Positions 56,301 through 64,000 of a stretch of DNA of 64,000 bases are shown in pieces. The DNA comes from Clonostachys chloroleuca. Lineage: Eukaryota; Ascomycota; Sordariomycetes; Hypocreales; Bionectriaceae. The notes beneath the pieces were generated by a model. That model was not told where the DNA came from, ran no database searches, and was given only the letters and a program-made list of their open reading frames with translations. How positions within the stretch are numbered: the first letter of the stretch is position 1; every line of letters begins with the position of its first letter. A program made the translations under genes and the position numbers. Location: positions 26,784,001 to 26,848,000 of the forward strand of contig JBANAY010000003.1 of the NCBI GenBank assembly GCA_037952775.1, written 5' to 3'.

Positions 56301-56938
56301 ACGACGCGGAGGCTATCAATGTAGGCGACGGCGAAACCAGGGGCGTTGCAGTTGAGAGAGATCGTGAAAGTACCAGTAGTAGAGCTAGGAATCACGGTAC
56401 CGCTCAAGAGGCTCCAACTAGTGCTAGGCTTCTGAGTGAGGGGGAATCGTTCAGTATTCGCGAAGTTGTTTCCATTGAAGTAGGCCCTCAGACGGCAGCT
56501 ATTGTTAGGCTTGGCAGTAAGAACGAGGTAGTGGAATGAGATGGTGTAAGGCGAGCTGGCAACGAGGTTCTTGACAGTGGCAGAAATGGAGGTGCCGGCA
56601 AGATCACGCTTCTGAACAGGTGAGGCATCGGTGTTGTCATCGTCATTTCCATTTGTCGTCAGTTGGGCAGTACCATCCTTGGAAGAACCGTCGCCATCAT
56701 AGCCATCATCACCAACCCAGCTAACATTTCCACTGGGAGTGTAGTACGCCAAGCCGAGTGAGAAGTTCGGGTTATCGATATAATAGTCTGGAGCATCAGG
56801 TCCCGGTGTGCTGGTTGGGGTGGCAGCGGAAGTAGGAGTGTTGCTGGCCAAGGTGGTGCTCGGCCTCGGTTTACACTTCTTGGCCTCGCCAACCGTGAAC
56901 AGCCCGAGGGCCGCTACGGCAATGCTGAGATATCGCAT
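53309..56938 (-). CDS. Agd3-like extracellular polysaccharide deacetylase (CE18) with long Ser/Thr-rich linker
   Basis: Single exon, 1209 aa. Residues 1-19 are a signal peptide (MRYLSIAVAALGLFTVGEA). Residues 50-212 form a beta-rich module (IDNPNFSLGLAYYTP ... GFAVAYIDSLRVVKGA) that could bind carbohydrate. Residues about 216-527 are an almost pure Ser/Thr/Ala/Pro linker, expected to be heavily O-mannosylated. The rest is the Agd3 core: TVLIIAKDAATAKLASDGLNAYGIPF, then DLEAHVDWQ with a candidate catalytic Asp, and SHTFSHMSLN with the metal-binding histidines, followed by IIPPAITGL. Agd3 of Aspergillus fumigatus deacetylates galactosaminogalactan in the cell wall, giving adhesion and biofilm. 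Other genes of that cluster (uge3, gt4c, sph3, ega3) are not adjacent here, so the substrate might differ. There is no hydrophobic GPI tail. Confidence 0.88.
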   Translation of the reverse strand: MRYLSIAVAALGLFTVGEAKKCKPRPSTTLASNTPTSAATPTSTPGPDAPDYYIDNPNFSLGLAYYTPSGNVSWVGDDGYDGDGSSKDGTAQLTTNGNDDDNTDASPVQKRDLAGTSISATVKNLVASSPYTISFHYLVLTAKPNNSCRLRAYFNGNNFANTERFPLTQKPSTSWSLLSGTVIPSSTTGTFTISLNCNAPGFAVAYIDSLRVVKGAAVVSSTTAQASSSSSVVASLSTPVSSSTGAAVSSATPVSSPASSSQASSTTPASASNTPSSSSTGSSADSTTPAASPSSAATSTPDASSTTPGSLSSSASSSSDPVSSANTPSSTPTASSTDSSSTPVSSSTDSSTTPVASSTASSTPDASSAASTTTTPAASSTASSTPDASSTASSGTPSSSASSTPSSTPGSSSTPVSSSATPSSTSAASSTTPPSTSASSTTPSSASSSTAASSSTPVASSATPSSTSVASSTTPSSTSVASSTTPSSTPSSTSSSASSSSASSTTPVSTASSTSTPSATPTSSTLPSATVDSTVLIIAKDAATAKLASDGLNAYGIPFQNLIVAQAGSTLPVLNSSLTSGNYGGIIVMSSVAYNYGGTTGWQSAITTDQWTALNNYQLSFNVRMVRIDEYPGASFGTTPGADGGCCTSPVTQNISFSDTSDFPTAQLKANVKVGTDGLYHVPATITDSSTTKAVAVFTPDSGSTVGGVAAVINNFNGREQFVWFISWATDWSPTSNWLQHAHIHWMTRGVFVGKRKVHLSDQIDDMQLSTEMFYPTNIPEVKIGITDLEAHVDWQTSINSRLPAGSDFWLEIGHNGNGDIINSTLTDDDMNTNKCNPPDAVYWDQVGAPNEWRKPLGTGEDVWPTGTKYETFSWSLACAKIDQFALWFTKSANLNHFAHLSHTFSHMSLNNATYHDAKREIQFNQAWMKLMGIDGATRFTANGIIPPAITGLNNGDSIQALMDNGIKHVVGDNTRPATRNPNSVYWPLISTYATNGYDGLTIIPRFSSRIYFNCHTPECTTREWIQTSAGSGDFNTLLALEKSSSTRNLLALQSDPYMFHQANMYTTGNDIRTIGDQTRRMSLVMAWTETVVQEMIRLTNWPITSQTQDQMATYFTNRMTLDACSPRMSYVWSNDGKTLQKVVVTANGNTCSTPIPVTIPKGSVTASGGSVTSDVVGAEPPIQWVTLNGSPVTLTLSNAVTTTTTTSS
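55360..56290 (-). repeat. Low-complexity Ser/Thr/Pro-coding repeat inside the Agd3-like gene
   Basis: Degenerate units such as SSTPDASSTAS, TPVASSATPSSTS and TTPSSTSVASS are repeated many times, with near-identical nucleotide blocks (for example around 55490-55570 and 55780-55870). Length variation between strains would be expected here. Confidence 0.8.
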
Positions 56939-59780
56939 CGAGTATATGTTTTATATTATAGTTCCGATCAAAACTCTATCGATGGATTAGGGGGCCGGGG
57001 GCGGGAAGGGTAAATCAAATCGAGCTCAAATAAACAAGCAACAGGCCAGTAAGAGATGGCTCGGAATAACGAATGTAAACAAATGTAATCCCTGTCTACC
57101 TCCTTGAACAGGGCCGTCTTCACGCAATTCGAAGACTGTATAAACGAATGAACACGCGCACCGACGTGAGGAAGGAAGGAAGAAAATTAACGAGAGCAAA
57201 AGAACGAGGGTTCTTGGCAGAATATGAGGGAGTAGCGAGCCTGAACAGTGGATTTCTCAGAGCTACGGGATATGGGCACACCCCCTACTACTGGTTTGCT
57301 CGGGGGCATGGTGTGTAGTGTGAAAAATCCAATGGTTTTTTCTTCTTTTCCCTTTTCTTCTCTTGGTAGGCAACGCTCGCTGGTATCCCACCCACAAAGC
57401 GTTCGGTGGCCTCTCAATAGTCTGAGCATTGAACGGCTAATCGGCTAACTTGCAGCCGGCGTCGTCATCAGGGGCAGCTTAAAGAAGACCGAATCAGCCA
57501 CAAGTGCAAATCTAGAGCGCTCATCAGCGGCAGCGCCAGTAGCGTGGGGATCGGTTGGCAACTTGGGAGACGCTGGAAGAGTCTAGGTGTCCATATGGCC
57601 CTTGTTCCTGGCCGTGTTCCAGGCCTACCGGTAGTCCGGCAAACAACCATCACGGTAGTTCGGCAGGCGGGAGATCTGTTGGGCTTCTAATTAACTAGAT
57701 CAAGTCTAGACAGGGGCAATAGCGCAGCCTCGATTCAGCCCATTATTGTCTGGGCTGTCCGTCGCGGTGCTTGGCAGGGCTAAAAGCCAAGAGAGCCTAG
57801 AACGGACCAGGGGTCAGTCGGTGGGCGACTGCTTTCTCAGGAGAATTGCGATCGCCAAGCGAAGAATTGGAGCGGTAAGTGGGTGCGACTGGTTGAGGGC
57901 ATACTGACTCCTCTCCCCCTCCGGCCGGGGCAGTTACACATAAAAGCTGGTACACCGCAGTGCAAAATGATTTATCACCAAATAGCTTTATACACATCCC
58001 CTATCCTCGATTCTCTTGCCTGTTGTCGTCGCAAAATGGCCCAATCTGCCCCCCGTTATCCCCGGGAGACACGGCTCTCTCGTTGCAGTGCGCTTGCAGG
58101 GTCGTAGCTCGTCTCAATATGACAAATCAATACCGCAACACATCATTTCAATAGCCATTTTATCAAACTGTGCGTGGAAACGGTAAACTATTGGCAAGCA
58201 GGACAATGATGTGACGTGCCACGTCAAGCACCAGCATCACATCACTCCAGTCATCACAGCTGAGCTCGTTTCAGGCTGAGCGCCCTCGTTTAGTTTAGTG
58301 GCTACACCGGAAACTGGCCTTTCAAGTCTTAGCTCCTCCACAGTCTTGCGCCTCATATGTGCTGTCAAATCTCCTAACGCTCTCAGCTTCTCTCGCGCGC
58401 GCGTCTAGTCAATAGAAGGCGGGACCCAGCACTCCAGCTTACAATGATGAAGATTACATTCTAATAAATGATCGCGAAGAGAAAGGGAAACATTTGGGGT
58501 AGAAATTCTACCATCTATCTGATAAAATTAAACGCATGCTGATCGGTGACGGAAATAACCAGCATCCACCTCGTCAGGGGTAATTACAGTTTCAACCATA
58601 ATTATGATTAGGATTTAGGAATGGCCTAAAAATTTGCTAAATCACATAACCGCTCTTGGGGCAGTCATCAACGCCGATCAAATCCAGATGCGTGAGGTGT
58701 CCACTTTGAATATTTCCAGATCGGAGATGGGTATCCTCCTCTGTAGTCCTTCGACACACAACTTCAGTGAGCCCAAGTTGGGTCTGGTTTTAGTGCATTG
58801 GAAGTTCCCGTGAGCCTACTTCATTTGCTGTGGCTGTCAGAATGACACTTGAATAGGTACCTAATTAAATGTGGAAAGGAGTTGGTCCGCAAACGCACAA
58901 GCCAAGAACCACGTCGTCTAACGTTACCAGTTCAGTTGTTCTAATGACCTACCCTAGACCTTTGCTCACTTCGACCAGTTTGATTTTTCAGGTCTGCAGT
59001 AGGGCTCGTTCTCATCGATCTTATAATAATACCTAATCGCTCGACACATATTAAAATATGGGTTCTCCGATATGATTATACTGCAAAGCATAATAGCTGG
59101 TAATACAGAGATTTAGGCTGAGAAACTGGCTGCAATGGATAAAGAATGATGCCTACAAATTGAAACCTTGACGCGAACACGAGTCAAAGCATCAAGTATG
59201 CATTATTATGGAACAAAACATCCGTTTATTGAGTTTGAAATAGCATTCTACGTAACGTTCAATATGGTTTTTTAACAGAACAAATTTGCTTTAACGCGTC
59301 TATTGAGCAAGTATAGGGTAGGTGAAGAAAAAGGGGGTTGTAATCGGGCCCAACTGAATTCTATTGCATCATCTACCTGAGTCGGCAGTCTTTAATATAT
59401 GTGGTAAACAAGAGTCTAATTATCGGCTTTTTAGAAGTTGCCATAGCTAATATTCCCCTGGGTCTAGCGATCTATGATCTCCTCGCCTCCTCGTTCTCCA
59501 CGGATATTTCCCGCGCACTTTCGCCGATGCTCCACACCACATACAGATTTGCCACCTCCGTTCATCCACCCAGCGAAAGTACGTTGTTAAGAATGAGTTA
59601 TAAACGGAATACAAATCAATGTAAGCAGGATCAGGGCAGGGATATGCTTACATTATTTGTACAAAAGAATATACAACTTGGCACTGATTTAAATAATCGA
59701 ACCCTTGTCTTATATTAGTGCTCCCTGAAGCCGGTCAGTTCGTTGACTCAACTAGAACGACTTGACATCATCTAAGCATC
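56939..59780. promoter_or_regulatory. Long divergent intergenic region (2.8 kb) between Agd3-like and SDR genes
   Basis: No gene is supported; frames at 57187-57429 (-) and 59401-59718 (+) have no motif. An interrupted palindrome TGACGTG-C-CACGTCA lies at 58212-58226. The length fits a complex promoter for the Agd3-like cell-wall gene. Confidence 0.45.
58212..58226. promoter_or_regulatory. Perfect 7-bp inverted repeat with bZIP/bHLH-like core
   Basis: TGACGTG and CACGTCA are separated by one C. Both halves contain TGACG/ACGTG cores known from bZIP (CRE-like) and bHLH (E-box CACGTG-like) sites. It is 1.27 kb before the Agd3-like ATG and 1.55 kb before the SDR ATG. Confidence 0.35.
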
Positions 59781-60945
59781 ATGACTCCGCCAAAAGCTTT
59801 CGACTTCTCAGGTGATGTGGCTCTAGTCACTGGTGCAGGGTCGCGGATGGATGGTGAGATCTCTCAACCCCGTCTTGTAGGAGTTATTGTGCTGACTCTG
59901 AGAAGGGGAGATTGGCAACGGCCGTGCTGCCGCTATTCTTTTAGCTCGACAGGGAGCCAAGGTTGCTTTGGTCGATTTCAATGTTGACTGGGCCAAGGAG
60001 ACAAAACGAATGATCGATGAAGAGGGCGGAGTGTCGGAAGTCATTCAGGCTGATGTCACAGACGAGGCCTCCTGCCAGAACGCTGTGAACAAGACAGTCG
60101 AGCTCTTTGGTGGACTCCATATCCTTGTCAATATTGGTGAGCTGGCCTGATACCCATTAATGATTGTAGATGCTTGTTGCATCTTGGATTTATGAGCGAG
60201 TTCTAATTTGATTGAGTAGTTGGTGTTGGTGGCGCTATTGGAGACGCGACCAAGATCAACATGGAAGCTTGGGAAAGAGATTTCCGCATCAATGTAACAA
60301 GTATGGTTCTCATGAGTCGATACGCAATTCCCGAGATGCGCAAGGCCGGACGCGGTTCCATTGTGAACATGTCCTCCGTCAGCGGACGTAAGCGTTCACT
60401 CGCATCAATATAACCCCCATACTTAGCCAGAGCTAATTGAGAAACGTAGTCCTCGGTGGCAACCCAAGTCTGCTCTATCCTACCACAAAAGGCGCCATCA
60501 TCCAGATGACTCGGGCAATGGCAGCTCATCATGGACAGGAAAACATTCGAATTAACTGTGTGGCGCCTGGGATGGTTTATACGCCCATGACACGTGGGCG
60601 AGGCATGACAGACGAAATGAGACAAGCGAGAATTAACCAAAACCTAATGAAGAAAGAGGGCACTGGCTGGGATGTTGGCTACGGTTTGTTAAATTCCTTT
60701 CCCCCCTTGTTGAAGCGAGGTCTGTTAACAGTATTGATAGCTATCTTATTTCTCTCCAGCAAAGAAGCAGGCTGGATCACTGGCTTAATCATGCCTGTTG
60801 ATGGTGGTGTAAGTTGAACCTAGTGCGAGGCCCTAAAACGATGACGGAAGTGCTAATGGCTTGGTAGACTACTGCCGGCAAGGCTGATAGGCCTGCTTTG
60901 AAGGCGGATGATTTGGCAGCGAAGAACACGGGTGTTTCAAACTAG
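59781..60945 (+). CDS. Short-chain dehydrogenase/reductase (classical SDR)
   Basis: Exons 59781-59853, 59906-60136, 60220-60387, 60450-60683, 60732-60808 and 60868-60945 give 286 aa; every junction keeps phase. The start is the ATG at 59781. Seen are the cofactor loop ALVTGAGSRMD-GEIGNGRAAAILLARQGAKVALVDFN, LVNIVGVGGAIG in the NAG position (N-I-V instead of NAG), Ser in VNMSSVSG, the catalytic YPTTK, and the C-terminal WITGLIMPVDGGTTAG. Glycine spacing in the cofactor loop is unusual (SRMDGEIG), a variant found in some fungal SDRs. Asp in VALVDFN suggests NAD preference. The substrate cannot be assigned. Exon 2 could instead start at 59903, adding one residue, because AG sites sit three bases apart. 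Confidence 0.85.
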
Positions 60946-62305
60946 ACAAAGTAGATAATAGAAAAAATACGGATATTCCTATGCATTGGTGCAGGCTATT
61001 TGTTGTTCTTATATATGAGTTGCATTCAATTGACAGTAGCTGTAACGGCCTCAGATAAACCCTCTATGTTAGAAGGAAACCTGATTCAGTTGAGTTATCC
61101 CCGCCGGGTTTGTGAAGATGTTATGACTGATCTTGATCCGAAAGCGAAGTGAGTTGTTCGTTGTGGCTGTAAGGATTTTGAAAACTGGTATACTTAATAG
61201 TACTAGCGTTTCTACGGAGGTGTATTTCGATGCCGATGTCACATATACGTCTATGCATAGGATTGTGAATCTGAAGGATTTCGAGGGCATCAAGTTTCCG
61301 TGGGTTGTAAACCAGCCATCCAACCCGCTATGCATTCTTCTCCTCCAGGCTAATATACCATGGTACGGCTTTCTGAAGAGTGTGCACGCCCACTGCGAAC
61401 TCGTCTAATATTGTGATTCTACAATATGAGAACTCCCTGGCGTCTCAGAGCGGGGAAGACCTTCTCGGCCGTGGCGCGGCGGCGACAACCAAAGTCAATG
61501 GAGTTGGGCCGAGGGCGAGATGAGCTTCTCCCTAATGCCGAGGGCGCGGGAACTAATTACCAAGTCTATGGGCGCAAATTCCTGGCCCAGATGCGTAATA
61601 CGGGAGGAGACCGCGGCCTTTCGCCGATTATCCACCGGCACTCTCCACAGCAGCTCCAGCGCAGATCCATGTGAATAGAGGGGTCCCTTTTCGGCGAGGT
61701 ATTTTCCCAATGGCTTTGACAAATTGGAGAACGGGTCTCTAGAACAAGGGGCAGTTGCCTTGAGATGCCAAAGACATGAGATATTGAAGACACCGCTTTA
61801 TGGAAGTCACACCAACGTTAAAACACTGGCTCCACGGCTATAAAATGTAAAGCAGGCGGTCTCCTGGGAGTTTGCTAGACGACTTTCGTAAAATTTCTCC
61901 AATGTTAAAGCAACAATAGCTTTATCTTAGACGTGAATTTGAGTTAACCCATCATGCTCCTGTCTCTGTCTCCATGCTTAGCATTATGGATCATGAAAAC
62001 GCGGAGCCCCGCGGGCAGGTATATGCATGCGGGGTATGGAGATGATGATCGTTGTAATGAATTCACTCCACAAGAGTTTTTGATAGACATACTTCCACCG
62101 GATCAACTAGGCTCTTATGTTTCTACACATCGGATATAGGCCGCGCTCAAATTCCGCTTGTACGCCGTGGGCTTGTATCTCGCGTAGGATATTCGATATC
62201 AGCGTGCTAAACTTTAGAATATGGCCTTGACTCTCCCCTATATTCGTCATTCCAAAGAGTGAGCCAAACCATTTCACGTCCCATAACATTAACAGTGATC
62301 TCATC
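60946..62305. other. Intergenic region (1.4 kb)
   Basis: Overlapping short frames on both strands (61133-61408 +, 61426-61674 +, 61495-61722 -) have no recognised motif. No gene is called. The promoter of the muconate-cyclase-like gene is at the right end. Confidence 0.45.
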
Positions 62306-63797
62306 ATGGCCTCCATTCAAACCCTAACTTCCGGTGGCTCTGTCCATCATTTGCTGAGTGGCTCTTACACAAACCGTACCTTGTTCTTGCTTGCGTTTGA
62401 TACCGTGGCTAAGACTCTCACTCTGAGCAACACTGTTCCCGGGTTCGGTCTTCACCAATATGTAACAACAAACGCTGCACGAGACCGCATTTACGCGACA
62501 GCTATGAGCGAGCCGCCTCAGTTATTTTCATGGTCTGTCGACGAGAATTACCAGTTTGAGCACCTGAACACGGTGAATGTCAGTATGTAACGAGACCCAA
62601 ACCCGTCAGTCTGCTTGCTGCAAACGGCCTAACAATTCCAGCTTCGTCATCATGTTATTTCTCGGATGATGGACAGTACGCCTTTAGCGCCGGTGGGCCT
62701 ACAGCTCGTATCCATAAACTCGATGAAGATGGAAGCATTGCCGACCAGGTCTATGAGATGCTCTACGTTCCAGAACAGGAAGTGCCAAACGTCGACAAGA
62801 CGCGTAACAGCGTGGTGAGTTGATGAAACATTTTGCATACAACGCCCTAGCTATGATATTAATCTCATGACAGCTCTACGGCGCTCACGGATTCGATGTG
62901 AATGTCAACAAAAAGGGCTTTGTCCCTCACCTGTATGTCTCCTCATCATAATTCGCGAACGCCTGATTAATCAATTTTAGTGCATTCAACTCTATCTTTA
63001 TGTACGATATTGCTGATAATGGCACGGCAAAGCTTGAATCCATTAATCTTAGCCCTACTGAGGGCGATGGGCCCCGAAACTCATTCCCCAGCAAGGACGG
63101 CAAGCTCCTTTACGTTGTAAGTATCTTACATCTATGGTCAAGAAGATATAATGCTGATAAATAATGTACCAAGATCACCGAGCATAGTGAGTTCCATTCT
63201 ATCAAACCAATTACCAATCACCAATTATTGTCACGATACTGACTCTGGTGCCTAGCTCAATGGCTCGACGTGTATGAGATTCAAAAGAACCGATTGAAAC
63301 ATGTCCAGCGTGGTAGCGCCATTCCCTTAGGTAAATCGAATCTTTGGCAACCCTTGTTCCCCATTCTTTGAACAACCGTTCATGTCTAAACTCTAGATAT
63401 GCGGGGAAAGTTCACCTACCGAAGCAACACGGTGCAACAATCTCGTGATGGCCAGTATCTGTTTACTAGCACCCGCGGTTGGAACAATACCGAAGCCAAT
63501 GGATGGGTTGCGGCTTTTCAGTTGGACAAAAAGGGCTATCTGAAGAAAGAACAGGCTTTGACTTACTACAAGGCACAGCTTACCCTCGGGTCCGCCGCGG
63601 GACTCAGAGTTGCTTTCTGGGAAGACGAGACAAACGCAGACCCCAAGAATCTGACCGATTACATGTACCTCAGTGACACATCCAAGGGGTATATGTACAT
63701 TCTCGGCTGGACCCCGTCAACTAGAACCATTTCGGAAGTGGCCTCATTGCAATACCCTGACAACGCCAGCCCGTATGAGGCTGTTTGGTTGGACTAG
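62306..63797 (+). CDS. 3-carboxy-cis,cis-muconate cyclase-like beta-propeller enzyme
   Basis: Seven exons are proposed: 62306-62582, 62642-62814, 62874-62932, 62981-63116, 63174-63186 (13 nt), 63256-63330 and 63397-63797, giving 377 aa with all phases consistent. The 13-nt exon joins LYVV-ITEH-TQWLDVYEI and uses a rare AAG acceptor, but the protein pattern supports it. The fold is a seven-bladed propeller: HHLLSGSYTNRTLFLLAFD, YGAHGFDVNVNKKGFVPHLAFNSIFMYDI, GDGPRNSFPSKDGKLLYVV, NTVQQSRDGQYLFTSTRGW and the end SPYEAVWLD. The family includes fungal carboxymuconate-lactonizing enzyme of the protocatechuate branch of the beta-ketoadipate pathway, plus many relatives of unknown substrate. It is cytosolic, with no signal peptide. 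No other beta-ketoadipate genes are in the window. Confidence 0.85.
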
Positions 63798-64000
63798 ACT
63801 CTTGAATGTATCCACGCCGCCATGTTGATTCCTGCTATTTGGGGTTCCTCAAGGGATTTTAGTCTATAAAGATAGCAACCTAAGAACTTGACTCTTTTAG
63901 ATTAAGGAAATGAAACCGATAAACATTGTGACTTGCATTGGAATAACAGCTTAGATCTAGACAGGTATAACTGCCGTGCTGGCCAGGCGTTGTGTGTGAG

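Noticed and set aside
55281..56324. Open frame of 347 codons on the plus strand, opposite the Agd3-like linker
   Set aside because: It mirrors the Ser/Thr/Pro-coding repeat; the product is a Val/Leu/Glu-rich low-complexity string with no domain. The minus-strand frame has a signal peptide and Agd3 core.
53309..56938. Calling the Agd3-like gene part of a galactosaminogalactan cluster
   Set aside because: The neighbours are a lactonase-family hydrolase and an SDR; none of the other cluster genes is present in the window.

Overview
This window is from the nuclear genome of a filamentous ascomycete (Pezizomycotina). Almost every gene is split by short introns of about 48-120 nt with GT-AG ends and CTAAC/CTGAC-type branch sites, genes lie on both strands, and the families are typical of moulds: HET domain, TOK potassium channel, Pth11-type rhodopsin-like membrane protein, Zn(II)2Cys6 regulators, siderophore transporter, Agd3-type deacetylase and zearalenone-lactonase-type hydrolase. 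No species call is justified.

Layout. 0-10 kb: the 3' end of a HET-domain gene (cut by the left edge), a two-pore TOK K+ channel, and a large FUSC/DUF2421 membrane protein that seems to use a GC-AG intron. 10-19 kb: a GH43 glycosidase, a fungal rhodopsin-like 7TM protein and a stand-alone ankyrin-repeat protein, separated by long gene-poor stretches. 19.7-25.6 kb: a compact maltose (MAL) cluster of Zn2Cys6 regulator, MFS maltose-type permease and GH13 alpha-glucosidase. 25.9-28 kb: a siderophore-iron transporter with two SreA-like GATA sites upstream. 28-38 kb: mostly gene-poor, holding a PRISE-type enone reductase with a one-base frameshift and a small secreted 4-Cys protein.

38-53 kb is the most unusual part. 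It has a 570-aa fusion of a D-Ala-D-Ala-ligase-like ATP-grasp ligase and a class I SAM methyltransferase, a tandem dimeric alpha/beta-barrel (ABM-like) protein, and a Zn2Cys6 regulator head to head with a Gal80-like protein. Their shared promoter carries two near-identical CGG-N8-CGG sites (13 of 14 bases the same), and a third CGG-N8-CGG lies before the ABM-like gene. This looks like a small regulated pathway that makes or modifies an amide-type metabolite without a PKS or NRPS. A bleomycin-hydrolase-type cysteine protease, a glycine-rich-domain (GRDP/DUF1399) protein and a zearalenone-lactonase-family hydrolase with its complete catalytic triad follow; whether they belong is unknown.

53-64 kb: a very long Agd3-like (CE18) extracellular deacetylase with a Ser/Thr/Pro linker of about 310 residues, then an SDR oxidoreductase and a beta-propeller 3-carboxy-cis,cis-muconate-cyclase-like enzyme.

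Gene structures were built by hand from reading frame, splice signals and remembered family patterns. No search or alignment was run.
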